A stretch of 64,000 nt of DNA from Sporodiniella umbellata (Eukaryota > Mucoromycota > Mucoromycetes > Mucorales > Rhizopodaceae): contig JAIXMR010000086.1 in the NCBI GenBank assembly GCA_025677835.1, positions 56,848 to 120,847 of the forward strand, read 5' to 3'. Positions 11,972 to 23,859 of this stretch are shown piece by piece; the first letter of the stretch is position 1, and the number at the start of each line of letters is the position of its first letter. The notes beneath the pieces were generated by a model that was not told where the DNA came from, searched no databases, and saw only the letters and a program-made list of their open reading frames with translations. The position numbers and the translations under genes are program-made.

Positions 11972-14087
11972 CTATTGAGTACGCTGTTGCTTAGTCTAAG
12001 AAAGAATTTAATGAATTTGTTTAGTTGATATATAAATAGCTTACTGTAGTTGCTTCTTGGCCGTCTGTTTTGCGTTTTGAGCCAATGTCACTCGTGTTTG
12101 TAGCGGAGCTCTTGACAGCATCAGTATGGCAAGTAGCATGATATATTCTATCGGCTACTATTATGGCATTTTTGTACATCCATTCCTCTTCGTCGTCACT
12201 CCAAAAACTAGCAAAGGTTTCTCCACAAATAGGACATGTCCTTTTTTCATCTGTCTGTTTAATGACTGTATAATCGTCTGGGTTAATGAGTTCTTCATTG
12301 GCATTGTTGCTTTCACTCGATTTGTTGACATTTCCCATTCCATCCTGAAGAAACGTAGGCACTATTCACAATCAAAAAAGAAAGTTAAAAAAAAAAAAAA
12401 AAAAAAAAACACTAAAAAGCAAGCATAAGCAATGTCTTACCTTGTTGACTCATGGATTCTCCTCCTTCACCGTGAATCCATTCGTCTACAGTTACAAACC
12501 AAGAACGAGAAAGGCCACGTTTGACTCTTTCTTTCATCTTTCTGTTTTGTCTAAAATGTGAGTCTAAGTGGGCATCCATTTTCTGTTGACCCTTTTTGGT
12601 GTCAGGGTATCGGAAGCCACATTGTTTACATTGAAGAGGCTCTGCCGAGTAAAGTAATTCAATAGCACCAGGCCGAGAAATTTGAAGGTCTTTAAAGTCT
12701 AATGTTACAGGTCCTATGCTCTCTATGGATACGGTTTGTTTGCTTGGAGTGGGGTTAGGATCAAGGTAGCCCATGGAGGTTAAGCTTTTTAGCAGATCAG
12801 CAGTGTCTACTTTACCCACAGGCGAGGCTGTTGCTGCTGGATGTAGAATTGGAGATGCAGTGTTGATTGTAGGTGATTTATTGATTGGAGGTGAAATGCT
12901 ATTTATAGTGAGTGTAGGAGTAGAAACCATTGTATTGGCAAGTGCTGGGCTGCCTGTAGAAGTAGTAGTAGAGGCAATTTGGGAAATATATTGTTCAATT
13001 GGACTTGCTTGAGCAGGAGGGAGAGTAGGCAATATCGCTTGAATCTTTCAAAGGTTGAGTGAGGTTGTTTCCAAAACAAAGTACGCTTACCTGATCAATC
13101 AGCTGTCTCACAGGATTGATTTCTGTGGGCTGTGAGGCTGGCGCATTTAAACCATTTTGCTGATATAATTGTGTGGAGTGATGTTGTTGAGGTAGTATGA
13201 TTTTTAGCTGAGATAAAATGTTTGATATAGAAGGTGACTACGGCCCATTATGTTAAAATATCGCAAAACAAAAAGAAAAAAAGAGAGAGAAGACGTATAT
13301 ATTTTGTATTGTTTTTTCGAAAAAAAAAAAAAAAAGAGTATTTACCGAAACGCTTTCCTGCTTTACAGGTGCTGCACTTTTAGTACGAGGGTCTCTGCTG
13401 TGAGCTTGAAGTTGTTTATCCTTAAAAATGATTATGATTTTTAATTTTCTCTCCTTCTTGCAGTAATACGTTAGTAGAAAGACGGTTTATTACCTTATTT
13501 ATAAAATTAGGATTAACATGAATATTGTTAGAAGCAATTTGCTCTTGTTTGGCTTGCTTCTCGCGTAAATAATGAATGTTTTTTTCAATAGGCTCAATTA
13601 TATGACGAGCAAAAACGGGGCGGCCACCTGGCATACCGTTTTTCCAGGTTTGGAGCAACCTTTCAAATTTTTGTTTGGCAGTTGGCTCGCTTAAATTGTA
13701 AGCGTCCAAGAAGACACTAACCATATTTCTTCCAAAAATTGCAATATAAATGCCACCGACGTTTTTGCAAATAGAGTCAATCAAATAAAGAATAGGCAAT
13801 TTTTGTCCGGCCGCATTCTATTCACTTCAATACACTCTTCTTTTTGTAAATAAAATAAAACTTACAATTCGAAGTCTACTTTCAATCTCTTTTACAATGC
13901 CAGCAGCAGCGGTTTGATTTTCTTGAGCCATAATAGTTAAATTGGTAATAATGGGTTTGCTATTAAACGTAAGCTCCGATAGTGCTGTACGATAGTTTTT
14001 TTGGACCAACTCCATGTCGTTTCCTTGATGTTGTTGTTGTTGTTGGTTATGTCTTCTTTGTTGGCCATTCATTGCATTCACCGACAT
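11972..14087 (-). CDS. PCF11: PCF11, cleavage/polyadenylation factor IA subunit
   Basis: Minus-strand exons, in order of translation: 13866-14087, 13494-13817, 13346-13420, 13091-13237, 12441-13044, 12045-12361 and 11972-11995; about 570 aa. Pcf11 binds the RNA polymerase II tail and couples 3' end cleavage to termination. The N-terminus is a CTD-interacting domain ([29 protein letters not shown]). The middle is low-complexity Ser/Thr/Pro. The C-terminus has two zinc modules: CKQCGFRYP followed by HLDSHF, and [12 protein letters not shown] followed by HATCH, with the Trp-rich spacer [14 protein letters not shown]. The last exon encodes only seven residues; the alternative is read-through to a stop at 12021. 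The protein is shorter than many fungal Pcf11 proteins. Confidence 0.92.
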
Positions 14088-14741
14088 TTTAAGTTCAAAA
14101 TAAAGATGTATGTGTATTCTGAAATGAGTGCTTTAATTCTTTTCTTTTTTTTTTTTTTTAAAAAAAAAAATGATGGTTCAAATAAATAGAAATATAAAAC
14201 AAGAAATTTCTTTTTTGAAAAAGAGACCGTTAATTTAAACTGTTTATTCTCTTTTTTTTCTTTTGTCTCTTTGGCTTTTTGGTTTTTTTTTTTTGTTTGG
14301 CTTTTTTTTTTTCTCTTCTTTTAAGGCTTGATGAGGAAAAAAAAAGGGATGCTTTTTTTTTTTTGGTTAGAAAAAGAAACTAAAAGCTTAATGTGAGCCC
14401 CAGATAGATTCCTTAGACTGTAGTTTGTTACATGAGATTAACAGCAACAGCAATAAAAAAAGAGCACCAAAAACAAAAACAACTTACCTTTTAATGAATA
14501 ATAAGAAGAAAGAAATAGAAATTAAAGGATTTTTTGTAAATTTAACTCAGAATAAAGAAAAACTGGTGACGTAACTGAGGGATCTTTCTCTGCTTTGCAG
14601 GTGGTGTTTGAAAAAAAAAAAAAAAAGAGACTTAATATTCTCCCAAAAAAATACGCCACTATCCTTGAAGTGTACCTGACATGTCAGTCTAGAACAGAGG
14701 TAGCCCTGTACAACGTACTTTGGATTATTTAGTCCCTTTTC
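14088..14741. other. PCF11 upstream region, AT-rich
   Basis: About 650 bases 5' of PCF11 with many T-rich stretches (14140-14370) and no convincing coding frame. It presumably holds the PCF11 promoter. No RNA gene recognised. Confidence 0.5.
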
Positions 14742-15035
14742 TTGTATAAAACGGAATTGTATTATTTAATTAAATATGTTTTTACAACACCAACTTTAAA
14801 TAGAAGCAACCTCCTAGCTTTATTTATTTGGCTGTTTTCTATCAAAGCAATCGTGCGCCATTCGGCCAAAAGTGTCTTTATGCTACTTTGGATAAGTTTG
14901 ATTAACATTGTCTTGGCTGTGTTGTTGATATGTATTAAAGCTCTACCACATACTCAATTTGAGGCTCTGTTTAAGTCGCCTCAAAAAATACAAACGCGTA
15001 TATATCGAAAGTTTATGCTTTGGTCTGTAGTATAA
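14742..15035 (+). CDS. Possible small membrane protein, hypothetical
   Basis: A 97-codon open frame with two hydrophobic stretches (LLALFIWLFSIKAI and VFMLLWISLINIVLAVLLICI) separated by a basic loop. It matches no family I recognise. A possible acceptor (AAATAG) just before AAGCAACC suggests the middle could be an exon of a spliced gene whose start lies upstream. In AT-rich DNA, hydrophobic open frames arise by chance, so this is a weak call. Confidence 0.25.
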   Translation: MYKTELYYLIKYVFTTPTLNRSNLLALFIWLFSIKAIVRHSAKSVFMLLWISLINIVLAVLLICIKALPHTQFEALFKSPQKIQTRIYRKFMLWSVV

Positions 15036-15743
15036 AAAAGAAGGGTAGATCGTCCATACGTTTTTGGCATGCTAGTTCAAATAGGAGACTTTACGAAGGC
15101 TTTTGTTGTAGAAATTTTTGAGCACTATCTAAAAAAGTAGTTTGAGTTTTCATTTCTTGATATAAAATTAAAAATGGAAAAAAAGCAGTGTTTTTTTTTT
15201 TTTTGTTTTTTTGGTTTTTTGGTATCATTGCTTGTATATTGGTTTGTATTTCAATTGATGGATACAGTTTTTTTGTTTGACTAAAAGATAGATTTTATAT
15301 AGTTTTGAAGTTACTTGAGGAAATTTTCCGAGGTGCTTCTTTTAAAATAAGCTGTATTGAACGTATCTTGTGTGCATTAAAATCGCCGAAAAATTCAATG
15401 ATTTGAACGAAAAAGAGAATAGCAAAGGTTGATGCGCTTATAAAAATAAAGCGCTTTCTTTTGTATATATAGGCCTTTGTCTGAAAAAAGAAGCGTAAAA
15501 AGAAAATCAGCCTTCAATTGGTATCAATCGAGTTAATTATCGAAAAAGAAAAGAAAAAGAAAAACAAATTAGGAGTTGCTTTGTATCTTGTCACTGCAAA
15601 TGTTCAAAAAGCATCCGAAATAATATTCTCCTAGATCATCAAATTGTGAGACGATGGAAGAAGTATAAAATAGTTTACTGTTTCACCTTTTTTTTTTTTT
15701 CTTTTCTTTTTTTTTTTTTCTTTTTTTGAAACAATAAAGAAAC
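15036..15743. other. Intergenic region with promoter of the DUF7082 gene
   Basis: About 700 bases without a credible gene. A TATAAAA box at 15664-15670, 74 bases before the ATG at 15744, is followed by a pyrimidine-rich T stretch up to the start, a common arrangement in this window. Confidence 0.5.
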
Positions 15744-15990
15744 ATGAGCACTCCAATTAGAGAAATGCCTGATAGAGGCTTTCGTAATGGTAAAGATTTG
15801 GAAATTATGGGTTGAATCCGGTACTGATAACGGTTCCTTAAAGGATCTTTTGCTAATTACAACGAAATGTACAATGAATCGTCATCTTCTAGTAGCTCCA
15901 GATCTTTAAGATTAAATCAAAAAGTGTTATTGAACAGCATGAATCCAGGTACAGAAATAAAAATCAACTTGACGGCGTTTTTGCCAACCG

Positions 15991-16023
<33 letters not shown>

Positions 16024-16913
16024 TGTTGTGCATGTATATAAATACTAATATGTCTCTGCGCGATTTAGACTATATAGCCATTTATGAAAACCAAGCGGTT
16101 CCTGACGACTCTAGTATCAATCCGTTTCTAAATAGTCTCGGATCGGGACTTGTTTACCATAGCTCTTCCCCTGAGGCCACAGAGGATTTTCCAATGGCCA
16201 TCAACCCACACTTTCAGACCCGCACCCAATCACTTGATTCAAACACAACAGCAGCTTCTGACGATACCACTTCTTCTTCTCAGTACAGCGTCAACCGCAC
16301 TCTTCTTGAATCACCATCTGAAGTACGTGGACCGAGCGCACATCATAACTCAGGAGCGCTTACGGGCCTACGATACAAAATGAAGGTGATTGGCATGCCT
16401 TATACACGGCCTGTGCTGACCGAACAAGAAAAACTGGAGGGCCGAAAAATCTTTTTGTTTGAATTGATCTCACGCGTTACAGACGCCACAGGCAAGATTT
16501 GTATCGAGGCCTCGCGCAGACCTTGCGTCCATCCGTCGATGGCCAGAAGTGAAGCCGAGAAAAAGGAACGGTTCAGTCATCTGGCTATTTCTTGTCTTTG
16601 GTGGAAAGAAAAAGATGAATACTATGCTACTTCTTCCGATGTCATTCGTATCGCTGAAGGCCTGCTCGGTATCGCGCTACACAAACAACAAAAGAATCGA
16701 ATGAGGAGACAGATGCAGAGTTATTCACCCATCACACTCAGTAAGAAAATGAGCAACACCAATAACGAGATAGGAGCAGAGTTCTTTGCCCGTGTTATGG
16801 GCTACAAATGTCCTTCGGTTAGAACCATCGATAAGGATATCAAAATCTTTCGATGGGAAATAATCGAACTTGCTCTAATGAAAGTAGCAATACAGCTCAA
16901 ATTCAATGAATAA
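15744..16913 (+). CDS. Medusa-like transcriptional regulator, DUF7082 domain
   Basis: Exons 15744-15789, 15844-15948 and 16069-16913; about 331 aa. The N-terminal half is Ser/Thr-rich and disordered. From about residue 172 to the end it matches the conserved block of Ascomycete medusa (MedA)-type developmental regulators: EGRKIFLF, LAISCLWWKEKDEYYATSSD, AEGLLGI, NRMRRQMQSYSPITLSK, FFARVMGYKCPS and IDKDIKIFRW. In Aspergillus these proteins control conidiation and surface traits; the role here is inferred. The second intron (15949-16068) contains about 30 T followed by a TACTAAT branch site and TTTAG acceptor. Reading through it would put a Phe run in the protein, so splicing is preferred. Confidence 0.8.
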
Positions 16914-19327
16914 GAAACCGAAATGTTTCCCCCCCCCTTTTTTTTTTTTTTCTGGTGTGTTTGTTATTTATTAAATAAACTATAGAAAATCAGCAATGCT
17001 ATTCATATAATTAGAGGTGATTTTACAGCCGTTTTTATATATTCATTAGACAACCTCTTACCAGAATTTTAGGGGGTAATAGGAGATTTAATGGCGCATA
17101 AAGATGAGGTACTTTTGGGTGTTTGCATCGTGTAGAAAAGTGAACAGAACTCTACGCTTCTAAAGACTAGTAATACATACAGTTTTATTCAACGATGAGT
17201 ATTGGTTCAGCCACAACAAAGCTTGATGGTTATTGAAATAACATTTTTCCAAAAAAAAAAAAAAAAAAAAAAAAAAAAGAAGGCTTCCCAGGTGCAAGCT
17301 CTCAACGTATTATGTAAATTTTAAACTTGACTTTTTTTTTTTATGGAATTTACATATTCCCACATTGGAAATACGCTCCAAGTAAAAACGAGAGAGCTAT
17401 CTTTACATATAGATAAACAAAACAAAAAAAAAAAAAAAATAGCCATGAATTTATCAATGTAAACCTGTGTGTTGGCCAAAGCATCAAAACCCAGTGATCG
17501 TCCTCTTTTCAAACAAAAGCTTTTTTTTTTTTTTTTTTTTACACGGGCGTATACACTCATCCAGAGTAGAGTTTAGTTTATCGGTATCAAGAACAGATAG
17601 GCCGTTTATTATACACTATAAAAATATCTTTTGATTATTCCCATAGCATATACTCACATATACATACATTTATATATACTGCTTTACTCTCAAGAAATGC
17701 TAAAGCATTAGCTGCTTGTTCGTCTACTACTTTTTCCAGTAAAAGATTTTTTTTTTTTTTTTTTTTTAGAATATTCTATAGTGCCTGTAGCACAAATACC
17801 GTTTATGCATGTCATTCTTTTTGTATAGAAAATATTCTATTTATTGATGGTCTGTTTATTAACTACGCTTTGAATGAATGTATTTTGAATACCCTTTTCA
17901 TCTTTTGGATGCTTTTTTTTTTTAAGAGGGGAAAGGAGGAGTACAAGTTTGTCTCACTATTTCGAGTAAGTCCTTAATACGCAGAGTGCATCATGGCCAT
18001 CTGACCCTGAAGAACCTGCGACCTAATTGCAGCACAAATTAATACCTTAATGAGTTCCTATCAGGGGAGAACCATGTCAAATATATATGTATATATATGT
18101 TTATATAAAAGGGAGGGGCAAGTAATCTTTTTAGTGCGAATTCTATAAAATACAGCATTTGTTTTTGTATAGTTGAAAAAAAAAAAAAAAAAAAAGCACT
18201 AAAACAAGTATGAGAGTAGGCAACGGCTTTGAACGACATAGCATTGATACGCATTTGCTTTGACTGTGCACCCTATGGGGTGTAACATAACATATGCATC
18301 TGGCGGTTCTCGAATAAGCATGCTTTTTTTTTTTTTTTTTTTGATACCGTCAAAACCAAATTGGAAAAGATTGTCGTGTAACTTTACGGTTTGAATCGGG
18401 TTTTTAGTTAAAACCAACGGAATGTCAAAAAAAGAGCTAACCTTTTGAATGACGAACAAAGAAATTTAATTTTCTACTCAAGGTGTCAAAGATTAATAAA
18501 ATGACGAACGATGAAATGGTAGATAGACTTGTGAAGTCATGACCAAGGATAGTATGGGCGAGAGAGAGGCCATACTCTCAATTTTTTACGGCTAGCGCCA
18601 GCTTTCCTTTCACCCTTTTTTTTTTTTTTAAGAAAACGCGCTTGCATGTATACCCTATCAGCACTTTAAAGTGTAAATACAAAAAAAAAAAAAAAAAAAA
18701 AAAAGCTTTGAAAGATGGCAATCGATAAGACTCAGTTTTAAAACTCTCTGTTACCTACCGCTTGATCTAGCCAAGGTAACCTTTAAGAAAAAAAAAAAAA
18801 AAAAAGAAAGTAGACAGTTTGTTAAATCATTCCGCGTGATTTTTGTAAAAAAGTCATTTTCAAAAAAAAAAAAGTTTCACTTATGACGGTTTCGGCGAAC
18901 AGAATACGATAAGCTTTGTGTTTTAGAAGTTAAGAGCGGTTTTGTTTTAGATAAGAAAAAGGGAAAAAGGATGCTTAAGCGTTTGGATGAAAGTGTGAAT
19001 CATTTGATGTAGGACTGAGCATCGAATGTTATTGGTAAATAACAGTAATTTCTACTATTCATCTACGCCACAGCGTTCTAAAAAAGGGAATTTCTTTTTT
19101 TCGGGTACTTCTTTATCACTCAAGAACATGTTTCTTGCCTCAAGTGAGAAACAAAACGCTTACCTTTGATTGTTTATAAAAAGCAACCAAAAAATGCAAT
19201 TTGGGTAAAGGCAATACAGCGAGTTTCAAAAGGGACAAAAGTACATGCAAAAAAAAAAAAAATTTAAAAAGAAATCTTTCAAGCGGCTCTTTTTACATTA
19301 AAAAACAAATCAAAACAAAACAAAAAT

Positions 19328-19360
<33 letters not shown>

Positions 19361-19885
19361 ATCAAAGGATAATGAAAAAGCAGATGACTAAGAATGTCAA
19401 TTATAGAGCCAAAGATATACCAAAAAGGAATCAAAGAAAGCCAAAAAAAAAAAAAAAAAAAAAAAGAGGGCTTGACTATCCAACAGGCTGAGTCACGCAA
19501 AGTCAATGGTGGACTCAGGCAACACACGTGCGCAAAAGAGATTGTTTGGATCCAAAAGGATTGACCTATTGAGTGACCAAAAGCATTCTAGATTTTTTGG
19601 TTATCTTTGTCATTCCTCATTTTCCTTTTCAATGGTTATTCTTTGTACGATTTTGGTTAATTACTGTGGTTATTATGCTGAATGGAGGGGGAGGGGGGCG
19701 GAGATGTCACCTTCATCATGACTGGTGCGACCATCTCATTACGAAAGGCAGGGAGAGTCCGGGTCACTAGGGCCTCTATTCCATTGATTAGACTAAAACA
19801 ACCAAGGCAGCATTTTTACATAATTTACAAACAATGGGACTAAAACGTTTGAGATACCTTACAACAGGCCACTCCTTTGAGTGCC

Positions 19886-19917
<32 letters not shown>

Positions 19918-20617
19918 TTTTTGGGTAAAATGATCTCCTATTTTAATTACAAGATACGCTGAGATCCAAACAGAGGTACACATTTTCCAGTAGCCAACAC
20001 CTAGTTGGAGTACAAATGAAATGAGTCTCTTTGAGGTTCAGAAATAGAGAAAGAAAGAGAGAGAGAAAAAAAAAAACCAGCGCAACCCAGACTGTGCAAG
20101 TCGATAAGGCTTGACTCTAATCAAGGTCAATTTACTCTCAGGCCCATCTCCTGAGGGTAGGATTTATAACTCTCTTTACAGGACCCCCTTCCGTTGCCCC
20201 CCCCCCCTCTTTGTCTCTCCTCCTTTCCGATGAATGTGGGTACAAGAGTTTATCTTTGGGATCCCTTCTCTTGGTCGTAGACCTTTGACTTTTTATTATT
20301 ATCATCATTATTCCCTAAAACAACAGAAAAGGAGGTGCTCCGACAAAAAAAAGAAAACACCCTAAAGAGTCAAAAGAGAGTGCAAGAATGATTTTCTCCG
20401 ACCTAGAAAACATTCTAAAATGAAAGGGTTGCTGCTTCTTTTCTTGTAATTAGAATTTTAAACGGCCGACATTAATTTTTATTTTTGGAAAAGTTTGATT
20501 TAAAAAGTTCTCTTTTAATTTCTTTTCCATCTACCTCTTTCTTTCTAGAATCTGACAATTAAAAAAATAAAAAAATAAAATAAAATAAAAAAAAAACAAA
20601 AAACAAAAACAAAAAAA
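16914..20617. other. 3.7 kb gene-poor region rich in A/T homopolymers
   Basis: No coding frame here has a recognisable domain. Open frames of 60-98 codons consist largely of Lys or Phe runs read from homopolymers. It holds many long A or T runs (for example near 17251-17278, 18320-18342, 19443-19465 and 19886-19912), a GA microsatellite and a G-rich patch (19684-19700). The last 500 bases, with pyrimidine-rich and A-rich blocks, are likely the promoter and leader of the secreted-protein gene at 20618. Confidence 0.55.
19333..19361. repeat. GA dinucleotide microsatellite
   Basis: About 14 GA units in the gene-poor region. Confidence 0.9.
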
Positions 20618-21454
20618 ATGAAAGCTGTTGTTGCCTGTTTCTTGTTTATACTATTGATTAGTATAGCTACTGGTTTGCCTGTAATTCATTCAACAAGCCC
20701 CGAGCCAAAGCCTATGATTGACATCAGCCAAAGAGAAGAACATGGCGTACAAGTAGATCGCTTGGTTCAATTGATCTCCACACATATTCAGTTTGACCAT
20801 CTGGACGCAGTCATCAGTAATACAGATAAGGAAATCGCTGTTCAGTTCCAGCATCATATCAAAATCAACGTGCAGCCCACCGACAAGCAAAAGTTCACGC
20901 TCCAAAAACAATCCACAACAACACTCGATTCGATGGACTTGGAAATCCTCAAATCACAAATTTCTGCTGCGATCCAAGCGCATACCGAAGGTAGCCTGCC
21001 AAGTACGTGGGATAAAGTCGCTGATGGGCTGAGTCGCCAAGCCATTGAAAGCCATCTTCGCCAGCTTCTTTTAGAAACGTGTGCCAGTGACAGCGATGTG
21101 ATCTCTTCACACTGTTTGGTAGAGCACGCCACAGTGTTGGCCAATCATCTCGATCGTTATCTTGCCACCCATCTTGCTGAAGTCTTTCAAGTCTTTAACC
21201 AACACGCTTTACCTGATTTGCTCAAACATACTGCTGAAGACCTCAAAGGTATTCTCACTTACTTTAACTCGGCCTTTCTCTCCAACGCACAACGTCAGTT
21301 TGTACTCGAAGTTATCCCCTGGAACCACGATGCTGCCAACCACGATTTTATCTCGAGGTTACTCCGTATTGCCTCTCATCCTTCCAACGACATGTTGGAA
21401 GACACTCACTCCACTTCTTTCTTTATTGAATTTGCTGATATGGCAAGAGTTTAA
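20618..21454 (+). CDS. Predicted secreted protein of unknown function
   Basis: Uninterrupted frame of 278 aa. The N-terminus is a classical signal peptide (MKAVVACFLFILLISIATG, then LPVIHST). The mature part is mostly amphipathic helix with regularly spaced hydrophobics (for example VDRLVQLISTHIQF and LANHLDRYLATHLAEVFQVF), few Cys and no transmembrane segment. I do not recognise the family. Codon use is richer in C-ending codons than the neighbours, resembling the ribosomal and Ish1-like genes here, which suggests high expression. The ATG follows an A-rich leader and is the first Met of the frame. Confidence 0.8.
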   Translation: MKAVVACFLFILLISIATGLPVIHSTSPEPKPMIDISQREEHGVQVDRLVQLISTHIQFDHLDAVISNTDKEIAVQFQHHIKINVQPTDKQKFTLQKQSTTTLDSMDLEILKSQISAAIQAHTEGSLPSTWDKVADGLSRQAIESHLRQLLLETCASDSDVISSHCLVEHATVLANHLDRYLATHLAEVFQVFNQHALPDLLKHTAEDLKGILTYFNSAFLSNAQRQFVLEVIPWNHDAANHDFISRLLRIASHPSNDMLEDTHSTSFFIEFADMARV

Positions 21455-21969
21455 AAAAAAAAGAAAAAAGAATACCCTGATTTTCATTTTTTTTTTTTTT
21501 TTTTTTTTTTTTCCCTTTTTCCATCACTCCATATACATATATACACACACACACACACACACATATCTTATACATACATTTCTCCTACATTTATACATAA
21601 ACTTCACTAGAATCTCCCTCTTTTTTTTTTTTTTTTTTTTATAAAGTCTTCTTTTTTATGTGGCCTCTCTCCTCGCCATTTTGGCAAAAAGTAAAAAAGA
21701 GAGTCAACAAATCAAAACATGCCATGCACGTTTTTGAAGTCTTTGCTTCACGTGGTGAGAACGGAGCGGGGAAAGGCGTTGTTCTCCTATGTGTGTGTAT
21801 GTGTGTGTGGGGGGATTATTTTGGTTTTTTTTTTTTTTTTTAAAAAAACAAGCTTATTTCAACCTTGAGGAGAAATCTCACTTAAGGGTTGTTGTTTCGA
21901 TCTAACTAGACAAAGTGTTTCGTAAGTTTATTTTGTTTTTTTTTTCGTTTGGTGATGACATAAGAGAAT
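21455..21969. other. Spacer between secreted protein gene and U1
   Basis: Contains T runs (21487-21512, 21621-21640, 21825-21841), an AC microsatellite (21543-21562) and no supported gene. Frames here, such as the one at 21162-21644, are shadows or homopolymer readings. Confidence 0.5.
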
Positions 21970-22134
21970 GTGCGGGGGAGCAGGCGGCGAACCACCCATT
22001 CCCCCAAAGCAAAAATTGTGGCCTCGAGACATCCGAAGATGTTCGCAGCCAGGCTAGTTGTCGCAGTGCAATGACAACCGGCCCAACTGTGCACCCGGGA
22101 TTGTTGAGTCCAGATGCACGACCCAGGTAAGTAT
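21970..22134 (-). ncRNA. U1: U1 spliceosomal snRNA
   Basis: Read on the minus strand, the gene starts ATACTTACCTG at 22134, the canonical U1 5' end that pairs with 5' splice sites. About 60 nt in is a stem-loop II with the U1A-type loop CATTGCAC. Further on is an Sm site (ACAATTTTTGC). It ends with a strong terminal hairpin whose arms are GGGGG and CCCCC (5' arm near 22010-22014, 3' arm 21974-21978). The total of about 165 nt matches the 164 nt of human U1. A TATA element lies 28-36 bases upstream of the 5' end. The 3' end is estimated from the hairpin. Confidence 0.95.
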
Positions 22135-22161
22135 GCAGAACCAACGATGAAAAGTAGGCTT

Positions 22162-22185
22162 CCTTTTATACTTTTTTTTTTTTTT
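22162..22185 (-). promoter_or_regulatory. U1 promoter TATA element with upstream A run
   Basis: On the minus strand an A run is followed directly by GTATAAAAGG (TATA core at 22162-22170), which starts 36 nt before the U1 5' end. The same layout (A run, then GTATAAAAAGG) precedes U2. Confidence 0.6.
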
Positions 22186-22693
22186 TTTTTTTTTTCTTTG
22201 TGACTGTGGACGACCCCTTGATGACGGAGTTGCCATCGTCGTCAAATCATTGGCTGAACGTTTGGAACAACGTGTCTTTCTATCCTAGCTCAAACACGGG
22301 TCACAATAACAATAACAATAATAATAATAATAAATTTTTTTTTCGCTCAAGATGCATTCCTAGCCAATGGGTGACCAGTAAAAACCCAAACCGGTGCTTA
22401 GGCTCTCAAAGAGTAGAGAAAGGATGGCATTGGTTGAAAAAGAAAAAAAAAAAAAAAAAAAAGTCACAACCAAAAAAAAAACCTAGACGCATTAGGAAAC
22501 AAAAGCGTAGAGGGGGAGTATTTAGTATTCTTCATGTTAGGATACGATTTGTCCTTAGAAAGAAGGCGAACCGAGTTTGAAAGGTAAGCTCTGGGAGCCA
22601 TACAACAAGCAGGGAGTGTTTATTTCAATTGTTGTGGAATTATCAAAAGAAAAAACAGAATGGATGAAAAAAGACAAAAAAAGGATCTTTTAT
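22186..22693. other. Spacer between U1 promoter and RPL7
   Basis: About 500 bases with AAC/AAT repeats (22300-22333) and an A run (22443-22462). The long plus-strand frame at 22200-22580 is a homopolymer-containing open frame with no domain. The unique sequence near 22200-22300 may be U1 upstream control sequence. Confidence 0.4.
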
Positions 22694-23717
22694 TTAGTTC
22701 ATGGATTGAACCAAGTTGTTGATAAAGTGTTCACGGTTACCAGAGTCACCACCTTCGATAAAGTGACGGAACTTGCGAGTCTTCCACATGTTGTTAGGGT
22801 TGGAGAGCTTGAAGGGCCACAAAAAGTTGTTGGCTTGCTTAAAGTGAGGGCCAACGGTAGCGATTTCGTGAATGAGATCTTCAACACAGATAATACCGTA
22901 CTTGCCAAGGGCTTGTTCGATAATAGCGTTATCGTGGATAGGCACACGTTGCTTGTGAGACTTGGCATAACCACGCTTGTAGACCAATTCACGGATGGTC
23001 TTCAAGTTGGGAGTACCGTAGGCTACGTAGGGTTGGATCAATTGAAGCATTTCAGAAGTAGCCTTGTTCAAACGGACAAAGACACCGTTGTTGATTTGCA
23101 AAAGACGCAACAATTGGAGCACCTTACGAGGCTTGGGGGCAATGTTGTTGATACCGCGGATACGGACAACAAACACCAACTTTTCTTGGGCGGGAACATA
23201 GTAGTTACCGTTGGCCTTGGCTTGACGACGCAAGGAGATTTCCTTACGTTCGGCAGCCTTGTATTCAGCATGGTACTTGGCTCCACGCTTGAAGATGTCA
23301 CGTCGCTTGGCGAGCTTAGCCTATAATCACTTCCGTGTTAATATTCTATTCCATAGAGCGAGCTTGGGTTCTTCTTTCTCTAAAATAAATAAATAAATAA
23401 TAATACTTTACCTTACGGGCAGCCACCTTGTCGGAAGCAGCAGTTTCAGCAGCCTTGGCGTTAGCCTTGTTCTTCTTTAAGAGAGTTTCGGGAACGAGAA
23501 CATCGTTAACAGTGGGGACGTTGCTATTGAATGGTCAGTTTCTTGCTTTCCCTTGTCTAAGCCACCACGCTGAGGAATGAACCAAGGTATGTGAAGTTTT
23601 TCTTTTTTTTTTTTTTTTTTTTTTCTTCACACATACACGAGTTCGGTTGTTTCCCGCTGCCTTTTATTTTTGCTGGTGACATTAGACATTGCTCAAGATG
23701 ACTTACTAGGCAACCAT
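22694..23717 (-). CDS. RPL7: 60S ribosomal protein uL30 (L7)
   Basis: Minus-strand exons, in order of translation: 23707-23717, 23412-23523 and 22694-23320; about 249 aa, the usual L7 length. The first exon is only 11 nt (Met-Val-Ala plus two bases) before a perfect GTAAGT donor. The product then reads [36 protein letters not shown], the RNA-binding core [40 protein letters not shown] and the C-terminal [14 protein letters not shown]. It belongs to the large ribosomal subunit. The first intron (23524-23706) contains a run of about 22 T. Confidence 0.95.
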
Positions 23718-23859
23718 TGGGTACTGTCTGAACGGATTGAAAAAGAGAAAGGTTGAACTATCGAAAATTTTTTTTGGAAAAATAAATTGAGTTTCCACTT
23801 GCAAAGTCACATTGGTTGTCCGACATCAACCATACAAAAGTTTTTTTTTTTTTTTTTTT

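Noticed and set aside
15960..16050. Phe-run extension joining the DUF7082 frame
   Set aside because: It reads through a T run of about 30 inside an intron that has a branch site and acceptor.
19684..19700. G-rich patch as a possible quadruplex
   Set aside because: Only two of the G tracts are longer than two bases, so a stable quadruplex is doubtful.
22577..23326. 249-codon plus-strand frame
   Set aside because: It is opposite RPL7, whose protein sequence is unmistakable.
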